The notes under the pieces were generated by a model, which ran no database searches, was not told the DNA's origin, and saw nothing but the letters and a program-made list of their open reading frames with translations. This document shows positions 15,556 through 23,195 of a stretch of 64,000 nt of DNA, one piece after another. This DNA is from Alphaproteobacteria bacterium. GTDB taxonomy: Bacteria > Pseudomonadota > Alphaproteobacteria > Rhizobiales > Xanthobacteraceae. The stretch covers positions 62,001 through 126,000 of the forward strand of contig VBAH01000059.1 in the NCBI GenBank assembly GCA_005884685.1, read 5' to 3'. Position numbers and translations under genes: made by a program. The stretch's first letter is position 1, and each line of letters opens with the position of its first letter.

Positions 15556-15787
15556 TGCAGCTTTCAGCCCACTATAGAGGGCTTCGGTGCGACCACCTTG
15601 TCGAACAACTACTTCCAGTTGCAGCATTCAGCCCGCCGCAGAGGGCTTCAGTGCGTTGACCACTCGGCGTCGACGCGCTCGCCGTGCTACAGCTATCAGC
15701 CCGCTGTATAGGGCTTCAGTACGTGTAGCAAGGCCTGTCCTGGCCCCAACTGCTAGAGTTGCAGCATCCAGCCCGCTGCACAGGGCT
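15556..15787 (-). repeat. Row of four pseudoknot elements (PK3-PK6) at 64, 68 and 72 nt spacing
   Basis: PK3 15556-15583, PK4 15620-15647, PK5 15688-15715, PK6 15760-15787. PK5 shows a compensatory change: TACAGC with GCTGTA instead of TGCAGC with GCTGCA. PK3 is degraded in stem 2 only. The intervening ~36-44 nt are unrelated to each other. The row fills the gene-free stretch 15520-16085 together with a degenerate copy near 15966 and the palindrome at 16038. I see no protein gene there. The layout mimics a CRISPR array, but the repeats are not identical and no cas genes are near. Confidence 0.7.
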
Positions 15788-16037
15788 TTTGCTCGTTCTG
15801 CTCGTCGGTCAGGTCGTCGGGTAGCTGTTCGACGCGGCCCACTATTGGCGGCGCTCTGTCCGCGCGGGGAACGGCTTACACTACTAGGCTTCTTCCTCTG
15901 TCCTGCTCAACACGCACTCCGAGCACCATCATGCTACTGGCCCGCGAGCGAGTGTGCAAGGTCGAGTTGCGGCATTTAGCGCAGCGCCGACGGCATTTCA
16001 CGGCATCGAGGCCGCCGAGAAGGCCTTGCTGAGAACC

Positions 16038-16073
16038 TTACCATTACGCTGGAGCTCTCCAGCGTAATGGTAA
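16038..16073. terminator. 36-base perfect palindrome downstream of 16086-16574
   Basis: Arms TTACCATTACGCTGGAG and its exact complement around CT. A 17-bp stem placed 13 bases after the stop of the minus-strand gene suggests a transcript-end hairpin, although no T-run follows. It could also be a protein-binding palindrome. Confidence 0.5.
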
Positions 16074-16085
16074 ACAGGTGAGCTG

Positions 16086-16574
16086 TCAAACCGTGCGGTT
16101 GTACTCCTCGTCCTGGTATCTCCTGCAGCCGTCCTCGAACTCAGGCCTGGGCGGCAAGCCTCCAGGGACGGTCGTCTTCACGCCTAGCAAGGCAGCCAAC
16201 TCACGGAAGACATCAGGGTAGTACCAGCAGCGGTCATGGGCTTGTTTGTCCACCCAGCCCTGAAGCAGGGCCCTGGCCTGGGCGAGAAGGGCCTCATGGT
16301 CAACGCGGACGAAGAGCCGCAATCGCTCAAGCAGTTGGTCATCCAGGGCATCACCAGGCCGCCAATCGGCCACGCATTGCTCATTCTCGTGTGCTTTTCC
16401 GGAAAACAAATTGAGCACGAAGACGACCTGCCCGTGTATCTGGGTCGCGATGCAGAGCCAGTTCTGGTCGGCCGTCAGGTAGTAGGGTCGCACGACGGCG
16501 GTACAGAGACCGGGAGCAGGGTCGGGCAGATTGACGCCGACGGCCCTGATGGTCTCAAGGGCCTTCTGAAGCAC
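16086..16574 (-). CDS. Hypothetical protein
   Basis: 162 residues, no recognised domain. The N-terminal half has strands (LCTAVVRPYYLTADQNWLCI, QIHGQVVFVLNLFSG). The C-terminal half is helical (LLERLRLFVRVDHEALLAQA) with WYYPDVFRELAALLGV. Cytosolic by composition. It is followed by the 36-base palindrome and lies 20 bases from the gene upstream. Confidence 0.65.
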   Translation of the reverse strand: MLQKALETIRAVGVNLPDPAPGLCTAVVRPYYLTADQNWLCIATQIHGQVVFVLNLFSGKAHENEQCVADWRPGDALDDQLLERLRLFVRVDHEALLAQARALLQGWVDKQAHDRCWYYPDVFRELAALLGVKTTVPGGLPPRPEFEDGCRRYQDEEYNRTV

Positions 16575-16594
16575 CTCGTCTTGTATGGCTCACC

Positions 16595-16915
16595 TCACGG
16601 TTGAAACTCGATGTCCCGGACGAGGAAGTTCTCGTCCAGGTATATGAACGCGCCCGGCCCGAAAAAGCCCATGGTCCACGCACCGTCGAAGCCCGGGCCG
16701 TAGATACGCAGCCCCAGGCAGCCCAGCCGCTCCACCAGGTCCTCCCAGAGCTTAGCGTTCATGGGCGTGCCGAGATGGCGCGTGAAGCTGACCGCGCCGC
16801 CACGTTTGGTGTAGACCGCGATGCCTTCGTGGTTGTTGTCGAGGAACCGGACGAAGCATTGTGGAACGGCGTAGGGAAAAGAGGCCGCCAGTTTCTTCTG
16901 CTTTTCAGTCGCCAT
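16595..16915 (-). CDS. Hypothetical protein
   Basis: 106 residues from the second of two adjacent ATGs (MATEKQKKLAASFPYAVPQC). It has a compact mix of strands and loops (FVRFLDNNHEGIAVYT, GPGAFIYLDENFLVRDIEF) and no cysteine pairs or membrane segments. It overlaps the upstream gene (16905) by 11 bases, typical of this operon. Family not recognised. Confidence 0.6.
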   Translation of the reverse strand: MATEKQKKLAASFPYAVPQCFVRFLDNNHEGIAVYTKRGGAVSFTRHLGTPMNAKLWEDLVERLGCLGLRIYGPGFDGAWTMGFFGPGAFIYLDENFLVRDIEFQP

Positions 16916-17207
16916 CAACAGTTACTCCTTCTGCACAGGCCTCGATAAGGGCCTGGTTGGCCCTGACGAAGCGAAACGCGGACAACATGGGGACCATGTT
17001 GTCCGCGTCCAGCTCAGCGGTCATCTGCCGCTCCGCCTCAACGGCCGCCTGCCACGCGATAAGCTCCTCAGGCAGGTCAGGCCCTTCGAGAGCCAACATC
17101 GCGCTTCTGAGGTTATCCAAAGCGACGGGATGGCGACGCCATCCCTGGGCCCTGAGCCTGTACCAGGTAGCGACGATGTCAGCCGCCGTCTTGTCCTTGA
17201 GCTTCAT
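16905..17207 (-). CDS. Hypothetical helical protein
   Basis: 100 residues from ATG 17207 (MKLKDKTAADIVATWYRLRA). Helical throughout, with RRHPVALDNLRSAMLALEG and ELIAWQAAVEAERQMTAELD. The frame upstream of this ATG overlaps the zinc-finger gene and is not needed. Function unknown. Confidence 0.6.
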   Translation of the reverse strand: MKLKDKTAADIVATWYRLRAQGWRRHPVALDNLRSAMLALEGPDLPEELIAWQAAVEAERQMTAELDADNMVPMLSAFRFVRANQALIEACAEGVTVDGD

Positions 17208-17352
17208 GCGTTTCCTCGTTGGGGCACTGGTGCGGGCCGGCGCAGTCCGGGCAAAACTCTGCCCCTTCGGCAGCGTCGGTGTACAACCACCCATCACCGT
17301 CACACTTCAGGCACAAGTCCTTGCCGCAGCTACTGCACCTTACAACTCGCAT
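17179..17352 (-). CDS. Small zinc-binding protein
   Basis: 57 residues from ATG 17352. Four Cys pairs or ligands (CSSCGKDLCLKCDGDGW, FCPDCAG, HQCPNEETH) make a double zinc finger or rubredoxin-like knuckle. Such mini-proteins are frequent in phages as protein-interaction modules. It overlaps the next gene by 29 bases and starts 28 bases from the divergent glycosyltransferase. Confidence 0.6.
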   Translation of the reverse strand: MRVVRCSSCGKDLCLKCDGDGWLYTDAAEGAEFCPDCAGPHQCPNEETHEAQGQDGG

Positions 17353-17380
17353 GCTCTTCCCCCAGGTTAGAGTCAAAATC

Positions 17381-17935
17381 ATGAGCATCCCCAAGATCAT
17401 TCATCAGGTCTGGTTGGGCGGGCCTGTCCCAGAGCAGCAACGCGCCTGGATGGAGACGGTCAAGGCCAAGCACCCGAGCTGGAAGTACGTCCTCTGGGAC
17501 GACGCAGCAGTCAAGAGATTGGCCACCTACCGCTTTCTGCCACGCTGCGTAAAGCCGTCTTCCAGGTCCAATGTAGTGCGCCTGGACGTGGTCAACACCT
17601 TTGGCGGCGTGTACCTGGACGCAGACATTGAGTGCCTGAGGCCACTTGATCCTTTGTTGGAGGCCCGCGCGTTCGCCGGTGACCTGACCATGCACACCTA
17701 CTGCAGCGCAGTCTTCGGCGCAGAAGCCGGCCATAACTGGATCAAGCGGCAGGTAGCGCGGCTGCCCTTCTACGTGGATAGATACCCGCCCTGGGGGCCT
17801 GATCTCTTCAGCGAGGACATGACGGGAGTGACCATTCACCCCCGGCACTTCTTCTACCCGTTTCTCTGGGACGAGGAGCCGGTCATCCATCCGGAGAGCT
17901 ACCTGGTCCACTACTGGTCGCGCACCTGGCGCTAG
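17381..17935 (+). CDS. Glycosyltransferase of the OCH1-like, DXD-containing type (GT32-like)
   Basis: 184 residues from ATG 17381. IPKIIHQVWLGGPVPE at the N-terminus and NTFGGVYLDADIECLRPLD (72-90, DxD at 80-82) are diagnostic of the glycosyltransferase sugar-binding DXD family that transfers a hexose from a nucleotide sugar. The C-terminal HPESYLVHYWSRTWR with conserved H..W closes the fold. Cytosolic, acting on glycans or small acceptors. It is the only plus-strand gene between 8.2 and 28 kb and overlaps 17883-18308 tail to tail, which suggests a separate insertion. Confidence 0.85.
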   Translation: MSIPKIIHQVWLGGPVPEQQRAWMETVKAKHPSWKYVLWDDAAVKRLATYRFLPRCVKPSSRSNVVRLDVVNTFGGVYLDADIECLRPLDPLLEARAFAGDLTMHTYCSAVFGAEAGHNWIKRQVARLPFYVDRYPPWGPDLFSEDMTGVTIHPRHFFYPFLWDEEPVIHPESYLVHYWSRTWR

Positions 17936-18308
17936 CTGTCTCGTCGAACTGTCTGGCGTACGCCTCTTGAAGCGCCAGATGCGCCACGGCGTGGTGGCAC
18001 CTGAGATTAGCAAGCTCCTGGCTGAAAAGGGTTGGTATGTCCTTCGGGTCACCCAGTGGGCCGTGGCGCTCCTTGAAGGCCGCGTAGTCATCGAACAACT
18101 CTTGTATCGCGAGCTTCGGCGCAGCCGTCTTCATGAGATTTACAAGCACTCGCCGTGAGCGCTCGTAAGCCTGGCGTGCGCGCGCGTAGGCCTCGCGTAC
18201 TGTGTAGTTCTTGTCGTCCGGGGCTCTCATACAGCCACGCGCCACGGCTACCTGGGAGGCCAGTTCGTTGTCGATACAGTCGAAGATCAGGTCTTCTATC
18301 TCTTTCAT
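17883..18308 (-). CDS. Hypothetical protein, tandem paralogue A, with run-on C-terminus
   Basis: 141 residues from ATG 18308 (MKEIEDLIFDCIDNELASQV). It is a duplicate of 18354-18722: shared MKEIEDLIFD.ID, RDDKNY-like DDKNY, PKDIP..FSQELA and QFDE. The paralogue ends at FDEKR. Here the frame continues for about 17 further codons (TASARCATSSGPGSSPDG) into DNA that also encodes the end of the glycosyltransferase, so its own stop was probably lost when that gene arrived. All-helical, function unknown. Confidence 0.65.
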   Translation of the reverse strand: MKEIEDLIFDCIDNELASQVAVARGCMRAPDDKNYTVREAYARARQAYERSRRVLVNLMKTAAPKLAIQELFDDYAAFKERHGPLGDPKDIPTLFSQELANLRCHHAVAHLALQEAYARQFDETASARCATSSGPGSSPDG

Positions 18309-18353
18309 TGGGCCTCGCTCCTGCACGCAGCCTCGAGTACGCCACGGGCGTCT

Positions 18354-18722
18354 TCAGCGCTTCTCGTCGAACTGCTTGTGGTACGCCCCGCGAAGCGCTA
18401 GGAGCGCCACGCTGCAGCGCTCCCTGAGCTCGGCCAGCTCCTGGCTGAAAGGGGCGGGTATGTCCTTCGGGTCAATCTGGCAGCCGTGGCGCTCCCTGAA
18501 GGCCTGGTAGTCCGCAAACAACTCCTCCAAAGGGCTCTTCGGGTAGAGCGGTTTCGTAAGAATTGCAAGAGCACGCCAGGCGCGCCCCCAAACTGCGCGG
18601 GCCTGATGCATTGCCACGTAGTTCTTGTCGTCCCGGCTTCTCGTGTAACCACGCGACCTGGCTGCCTGGTAGGCCAGGTCGGTGTCGATCCAGTCGAAGA
18701 TCAGGTCTTCTATCTCTTTCAT
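18354..18722 (-). CDS. Hypothetical protein, tandem paralogue B
   Basis: 122 residues, MKEIEDLIFDWIDTDLAYQA at the start and FDEKR at the end, predicted all-helical with no cysteine sites. Paralogue of 17883-18308, 45 bases upstream of it. It overlaps the end of 18719-19027 by 4 bases. Function unknown. Confidence 0.7.
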   Translation of the reverse strand: MKEIEDLIFDWIDTDLAYQAARSRGYTRSRDDKNYVAMHQARAVWGRAWRALAILTKPLYPKSPLEELFADYQAFRERHGCQIDPKDIPAPFSQELAELRERCSVALLALRGAYHKQFDEKR

Positions 18723-19027
18723 TGGGCCTCGCTCCTGTCGCTGAGACTGAGGCTGGCGAGCCTCCTGTCGAGAAGGGCCATCTCCAGGCCCCAGCGGGCG
18801 TCGTCAAAGGCCAAACTCAGCTCGGCAAGATCGCCGAGCTGAGCAGGGCTGAAGTCCTGCTGCACCTTGGGCCTCGGCGTGTCGTTGCCCCTACCACCGC
18901 CAGCGTCGTACAAGGCCTTGTAGGCGTTGATCGCTTGCTGGATGACCTCGGGAAGGCCCTCGTTACCATCCAGGGCCATGACCGCCTTCCGTTGTTCCTC
19001 GGTGAACTTGTCCCACAACGCATCCAT
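18719..19027 (-). CDS. Hypothetical protein, possibly truncated at the N-terminus by an in-frame TAA
   Basis: 102 residues from ATG 19027 (MDALWDKFTEEQRKAVMALD). The same frame continues upstream to an ATG at 19132 (MDDFQQ), then a TAA at 19112-19114, then LRLQEQHYRLLLNGEE up to MDALW. The 28 codons between the stop and 19027 look like protein. Either an ancestral Gln codon became TAA and translation restarts inside, or the true start is a non-ATG codon after the TAA. Helical, function unknown. Confidence 0.6.
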   Translation of the reverse strand: MDALWDKFTEEQRKAVMALDGNEGLPEVIQQAINAYKALYDAGGGRGNDTPRPKVQQDFSPAQLGDLAELSLAFDDARWGLEMALLDRRLASLSLSDRSEAQ

Positions 19028-19249
19028 CCGGTCCTCGAGGTCCTCAACCGGCCCGGTGCTGGGCTCCTCACCGTTCAGGAGCAGTCGGTAGTGCTGCTCC
19101 TGCAGACGGAGTTACTGCTGGAAATCGTCCATGGTCGTGTCCTTGTGCGAAAGATGAGCGAGACGTGACACATCGACTGCCTGCACAACATCCTGCCGCA
19201 GCAATAAGGCCGCTGCGGAGGCCTGGTACAGGGCGGCAGCTCGGCTAGT

Positions 19250-19277
19250 CGCGGCATTTAGCCCGCCGCGCAGGGCT
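19250..19277 (-). repeat. Pseudoknot element PK7
   Basis: Stem 2 is CGCGGC with GCCGCG, a double compensatory change against the TGCAGC/GCTGCA form. Stem 1 is AGCCC with GGGCT. It lies 8 bases after the DUF3307-like gene, in the 258-base gap upstream of 18719-19027, which otherwise holds only that gene's interrupted N-terminus. Confidence 0.75.
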
Positions 19278-19285
19278 CAGACGAA

Positions 19286-19642
19286 TCACCCCTGGACGAA
19301 CACGCCCAGCAAGAACAGCACGGTCAGGTGCATGGTGTTGTCCACCACGATGACGGACCAGGGAGCCAGACCTGGTGCCGAAGCGAACTTGGTCTGCCCG
19401 GAAACTCGTTCCATCCAGAGCTTTGCCAGCCGCCAGCGGTCGAGCGGGAAGTGGGCTAGCCAGATGACCGCAAGCGCCCAGATAGGTAGCCACCAGAAGG
19501 AGCAGAGCCATACGGCCAGCGTGTACGCCGTGCAGTGAACGGCGCACGGGAACGAACGGGAGGTCTTGTTGGCGGCCATCCAGTCGTTTTGAAAAATGTA
19601 GTCGCCCAGCAGATGCCCGAGAACCAGGCCAAAGCCATCCAT
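19286..19642 (-). CDS. DUF3307-like small membrane protein
   Basis: 118 residues from ATG 19642 (GGAGGA 7 nt upstream). The opening GLVLGHLLGDYIFQNDWMAA followed by NK matches the DUF3307 family, membrane proteins often found in phages and bacteria with a conserved HLLGD..FQ..W. Three or four hydrophobic helices follow (CTAYTLAVWLCSFWWLPIWA, VIWLAHFPLDRW, LTVLFLLGVFVQG). Role unknown. Inner membrane. It lies between elements PK7 and PK8, downstream of the RNA polymerase subunit gene. Confidence 0.75.
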   Translation of the reverse strand: MDGFGLVLGHLLGDYIFQNDWMAANKTSRSFPCAVHCTAYTLAVWLCSFWWLPIWALAVIWLAHFPLDRWRLAKLWMERVSGQTKFASAPGLAPWSVIVVDNTMHLTVLFLLGVFVQG

Positions 19643-19701
19643 CGCAATTTCCTCCGCGCTGTAGCGCAACAGACAAGGGTAGACACGGCACATCGGAAAG
19701 T

Positions 19702-19729
19702 CGCAGCATTTAGCCCGCTGCGCAGGGCT
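19702..19729 (-). repeat. Pseudoknot element PK8, fused to the stop codon of the beta-prime gene
   Basis: Stem 2 CGCAGC with GCTGCG, stem 1 AGCCC with GGGCT. The element abuts the RNA polymerase subunit gene: its first base on the RNA strand is the last A of that gene's TAA stop. It lies 60 bases upstream of the DUF3307-like start, so it could be a 3' end or an intergenic leader. Confidence 0.75.
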
Positions 19730-22551
19730 TAGAGCTGGCCCAGAGACCTGGGGTCAAAGCCCTTGACAGGCGGCAGACGGTTGAAGTCCGCTCCCCTGGC
19801 CAGAGAAGGGACGTAGCTGCTTCCGGCCTCGTCGGAGATGTCACCCCTGGCAACGCCCTTCAGGAAGTTCTTTTTCACATAAGGCCCCAGAAATCTCGTC
19901 ATCCAGTCGGGGTCATGGGTCAGGTTCTCCATCCCCCTGACCATTTCAGGCTCAAAAGGCGGTGGTTGCTGATGCACCAACACGCTCTTGACGCCGAACT
20001 GAGACAGGCGCTTCACCACGCTGGGCCTGATCTTCGTCCCGATGGAGTAGTGCAGCACCGGCGCTTCCAGGTAGTGCCCCATGGCCTCGTTGGGGGCCTT
20101 TTCCTTGGCACCGTCTCTTGGCTGCCAGTCCCTCTCCAGACGGGAGTACTGCACTACGTCATCCGGGGAGTAGTGCCCATGCTCCTCGGTAAGCCTGACA
20201 TGGTCAATCAGGCCCCTGGCGACCAGCTCGATGTTCCGGCGATGCGCCTGCAGGCCTGAGCGCTTGAACGAGTCTCTGAACGCCTGGACGAAGTAGGCCC
20301 TGCCTTCTCCAACGCCCTTGTGAGCCACCACTTCCGCAGGGTTCGGTACTCCCTCGCTGAGAACATCGCCAGATTCAACCTCATCGCCTGGCTTGACCAG
20401 GACGTCGAAGCCAGGGGCCACGTAGTGCTTGTGGCCGTTGACCTGCACGTAGTTACCGCCCTGGGGCGCAGGGAAGACGGCTTGCACGCGGCCATCTTCT
20501 TGAGAGTGAGAAGCTCCAGATGGGAAGGCCTTGGGAACCTGAATCTGCGAGTTGCTCACCACCAGGCCGTTGGCCAGGACGAAGAGGTGGTCAGGGTGAT
20601 CCACCTCCAGGTCGTAGGTAGGGAGAAGCACCTCAGGGGTGGCGTAGAGGAGCTCGACACGAACGCCTGGAGAACCAGGCTCCTTGGCGGCCTTCACAGG
20701 CCTGTAGCCCACAGGCGCCAACGGGTGAGGCAAGTTATGCGCCGTGCGTATCTCTCCCAGCGAGACCTTGAGGCCGCCTTCCCACTCATCAAACCGTTTC
20801 AGGCCCTTGTCAGCCAGGGTCTTGTCGATCTTGTAGCAGGGCGCCTGAGCCAGTACGAGATGGTCGTCCGTGGCAGTGAGGCTCTCCTCACCAAGCATCG
20901 ACTCAAAGGTGAACGTGCGACAAGGGCGCTGGCCGTTGTCAAAGACGTTCTTGACCTGGACGGGGAACCATCCCCCCTCCAAGTTCGCACCGATGACCCT
21001 GTCACCCGGCTTGATCTTCTCAATCTCCTTGGAAGGCACGTCGGCCATGCGCACCAACGTGCCTTCTCCCAAGCAAGAGAGCAATTTGAAGCCCGTAGGC
21101 CCTGATTTCTTGGCCCCAGCTACGCCCCCCGAGTGCTTGCTGCCCAGCGTGCTCTGGGTAAGAGGCTCAGAGTTGGCCACGATCAAGCCGCCCTTGAGCA
21201 CGTAGAGATGCTCGGGGTGGTCGATCTCCAGGTCATAGGTGGGCAGGATGATTGGCTCTTGATGAAGAGGCTCATCCAGGGCGGCTGGAGTAGGCCCTTG
21301 AGGCGTATGAAGCAAGACCACGGAGGTCTGGTCGAAGGGCCTGACGGTCTTGTCAGGCCTGAGCACTTTGTGTTCGCTCGTGGCAAGAACAGAATGCTCC
21401 TGATTCGACCAGAAGTAACGTAAACACGCACGGGGGCCGTTAAGGAAACGTCTGTTCACCTTGGCCGAAGCGGTCTCACCCTTGCTGTTGGCCGCCAGAA
21501 TAAGGTCTCCCGGAGCGACCTCTTCGATGCGCTTGAAAGTGAGATCAGCCAGGGTGACCAACGTGCCTTCAGCTAGGCAGAGAGCCTGTGCGGCGGCGAT
21601 GCCGACGAAATCTCCTACGGGAGATATCACGCCCTTCTCTCTGATACCAACGTCACGGGCGTACACTCCTCCGTCAGGCGGGCCGCCGACGGTAGGCGAT
21701 CTCACAAGGAGGTGTTTGTGGCCTTCTTGCTTGAGCCGGTGAAGCACGTCAGGGGTGAGGACGGTGTTTCTCTTGAACGGCCCTATGTCATGGGCGAGGA
21801 GAGCACCTTCGTTGTCAGGGTCGTCAAGGTCAACAGGCAGGCCCCTGATACGAGAGGGTGGCTCGGGATGATCCAGAGAGGTGGTCACCAGGCGATGAGA
21901 CATCTGGACGAGCAACTTGGAGGCGAAGCCCGAATCAGCCACGCCCTGCTTGACGTCAATGACGCCCTTTCGCGCTCCGAAACTGCCGGCATAGTAGTCA
22001 GCCGGGGTCAGGCCCTCGGAGTAGGATCGCAAGATAGGGATGGGGACGGGCTGGTCCTTGTGGTCTACGTAGAGAAGATCAGCGCCTCTCAGGGAGCGCA
22101 GGTTGGTCTTGTTGCCCCTGGCCCCTGAGAGAACTTGCAGAGCAAGAGGGTTTCCCTCGGCAAGGGACTCGTCGTAGACGGCCTTCTCGAGAGGAGCTTG
22201 ATAGGAGCTCACCAGCTCAACGATCTTCTGTTCTTTCTCTTTTTGAGATAGAGAACGGTGGTCATAGATCTGATCGATCTCCTGGCGCAGCTTTCTCTTC
22301 ATGTCTCTGGCGCTGACCGCGGTGCGCATGTGTTCCAGGCCAAAGGAGAGAGACCCTGTGTGGTAGGCGGTGAGATGGCCTAGCTTCCCCAGGCGAAAGA
22401 GGACCTCTCGGTACTGCTCAGGGTGCTTCCTGGCCACCTCCTTCATGAGCGAGGCCATGCCCTTCTTGTCCAGGGCGCGCTCGTGGTTGCGCAGTTCCTC
22501 AGGGAGGACGGCGTTCACGAGGGCCTGGCCGGCGGTGCTGTTAAGGGGCAT
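19729..22551 (-). CDS. rpoC-C: RNA polymerase beta-prime subunit, C-terminal part, with two mini-inteins
   Basis: 940 residues before splicing, from ATG 22551. NPLALQVLSGARGNKTNLRS (134-153) matches the bridge-helix region (MADSGARGS..Q.RQL). FGARKGVIDVKQGVADSGF (191-209) matches HGARKG..DTA..TA.SGY. GDFVGIAAAQAL (313-324) joined to SEPLTQSTLGSKHSGG (461-476) is the trigger loop, keeping the catalytic His but not the usual M-R pair. The C-terminus (EGRAYFVQAFRDSFKRSG ... RRNIELVARGLIDH) matches the end of beta-prime. The N-terminal beta-prime half is fused to beta at 30765-36269. No alpha, omega or sigma gene is in the window. Confidence 0.85.
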   Translation of the reverse strand: MPLNSTAGQALVNAVLPEELRNHERALDKKGMASLMKEVARKHPEQYREVLFRLGKLGHLTAYHTGSLSFGLEHMRTAVSARDMKRKLRQEIDQIYDHRSLSQKEKEQKIVELVSSYQAPLEKAVYDESLAEGNPLALQVLSGARGNKTNLRSLRGADLLYVDHKDQPVPIPILRSYSEGLTPADYYAGSFGARKGVIDVKQGVADSGFASKLLVQMSHRLVTTSLDHPEPPSRIRGLPVDLDDPDNEGALLAHDIGPFKRNTVLTPDVLHRLKQEGHKHLLVRSPTVGGPPDGGVYARDVGIREKGVISPVGDFVGIAAAQALCLAEGTLVTLADLTFKRIEEVAPGDLILAANSKGETASAKVNRRFLNGPRACLRYFWSNQEHSVLATSEHKVLRPDKTVRPFDQTSVVLLHTPQGPTPAALDEPLHQEPIILPTYDLEIDHPEHLYVLKGGLIVANSEPLTQSTLGSKHSGGVAGAKKSGPTGFKLLSCLGEGTLVRMADVPSKEIEKIKPGDRVIGANLEGGWFPVQVKNVFDNGQRPCRTFTFESMLGEESLTATDDHLVLAQAPCYKIDKTLADKGLKRFDEWEGGLKVSLGEIRTAHNLPHPLAPVGYRPVKAAKEPGSPGVRVELLYATPEVLLPTYDLEVDHPDHLFVLANGLVVSNSQIQVPKAFPSGASHSQEDGRVQAVFPAPQGGNYVQVNGHKHYVAPGFDVLVKPGDEVESGDVLSEGVPNPAEVVAHKGVGEGRAYFVQAFRDSFKRSGLQAHRRNIELVARGLIDHVRLTEEHGHYSPDDVVQYSRLERDWQPRDGAKEKAPNEAMGHYLEAPVLHYSIGTKIRPSVVKRLSQFGVKSVLVHQQPPPFEPEMVRGMENLTHDPDWMTRFLGPYVKKNFLKGVARGDISDEAGSSYVPSLARGADFNRLPPVKGFDPRSLGQL
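20551..21075 (-). other. Mini-intein 2 in the beta-prime C-terminal subunit
   Basis: Residues 493-667 (175 aa). It starts CLGEGTLVRMADVPSKEI (block A), has the TATDDHLVL block B, and ends TYDLEVDHPDHLFVLANGLV then VSN|S. Cys1, the TxxH of block B and the terminal Asn with a +1 Ser are all present. The usual His before Asn is replaced by Ser. No LAGLIDADG motif, so it cannot home by itself. The insertion lies 31 residues after the first intein in the polymerase chain. Confidence 0.85.
21172..21579 (-). other. Mini-intein 1 inside the trigger loop of the beta-prime subunit
   Basis: Residues 325-460 (136 aa). Starts CLAEGTLVTLADLTFKRI, block B LATSEHKVL, ends TYDLEIDHPEHLYVLKGGLI then VAN|S. 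Splicing would join AAQAL to SEPLTQ, restoring the trigger-loop sequence. The endonuclease domain is absent. The penultimate residue is Ala rather than His. Its termini are close relatives of mini-intein 2, so the two probably share a recent origin. Confidence 0.85.
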
Positions 22552-22581
22552 GAAGTTCTCACGCGTGGCACATCGGGTGGT

Positions 22582-22609
22582 CGCGGCAACAGGCCCGCCG
22601 CGGCGGGCT
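22582..22609 (-). repeat. Pseudoknot element PK9
   Basis: GC-rich variant: stem 2 CGCGGC with GCCGCG; stem 1 is GCCCGCC-like and extended. It lies 31 bases upstream of the beta-prime start, between that gene and 22635-23159, so it would be in the leader of the polymerase subunit mRNA. Confidence 0.65.
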
Positions 22610-22634
22610 TGACAACCCGTGATGTTAGCAGGAG

Positions 22635-23159
22635 TCAGTTGATAGGGATGTCGCAACCACAGTTGGGGCAGAAACTGGAGTACTCCGGGCCTTCCTGGTC
22701 GAGGATCTCGTTGGAGTGGCTGTCGCAGCAACGAACTACCTGTTCCTTGACCCGGTCCCATACCAGATGGTCCGCTGGGTCTTTACAACCGTCGATACCG
22801 CACGCCCCCGGCTCCAGGAGACCGATGATCCGGTCGCACAGCTCGTCGGCATCAGACAAGCGGGAAAGAAACGCCATGGCGTCAAGCAAGGCCCGCTCCA
22901 TCTGGGCGCATGGCGTTTTCAGCTCGGGTGCGTCGTCGGGCTGAGAAAGGCTGGGCGGCCTGTCCCTGAGCAGACGGAAGACGAGGAGCTGCAGCCGGCG
23001 GACCTCGGCCTCCAGGCCCCCGCGAGCGACCGCGTGCAGGTCTGGACGGATGTCCATGACGCCGCTCTTCAGGCGCTTACGACCGCGGTCCTTGGCGGCT
23101 AGCAAGGCGCGGCGCTCTTCCTCGTCCAAAGGGTCGTCGATGGTGGCCCAGTTGTTCAT
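22635..23159 (-). CDS. Hypothetical protein with C-terminal zinc ribbon
   Basis: 174 residues. The N-terminal part is basic and helical (DEEERRALLAAKDRGRKRLK). The C-terminal part has CGIDGCKDPADHLVW, VVRCCDSHSNE and FCPNCGCDIPIN, enough Cys/His for two zinc sites. Located directly upstream of the beta-prime subunit gene with PK9 between them. A link to transcription is possible but unsupported beyond position. Confidence 0.65.
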   Translation of the reverse strand: MNNWATIDDPLDEEERRALLAAKDRGRKRLKSGVMDIRPDLHAVARGGLEAEVRRLQLLVFRLLRDRPPSLSQPDDAPELKTPCAQMERALLDAMAFLSRLSDADELCDRIIGLLEPGACGIDGCKDPADHLVWDRVKEQVVRCCDSHSNEILDQEGPEYSSFCPNCGCDIPIN

Positions 23160-23195
23160 CTTCGTGGTCCCTCCAGGGCCGTGCTTCTGTCTTGG

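Noticed and set aside
15556-15787. A true CRISPR array
   Set aside because: Repeats differ by many bases, differ in a paired (structural) way, occur mostly as single copies across 34 kb on both strands, and no cas1, cas2 or effector gene is present. Kept only as a mimicry hypothesis.
15587-15979. Plus-strand frame reading through the pseudoknot row
   Set aside because: Its apparent repeats (QPAAEGF) come only from the RNA elements. No ribosome site, and the rest is low-complexity Arg/Ala.
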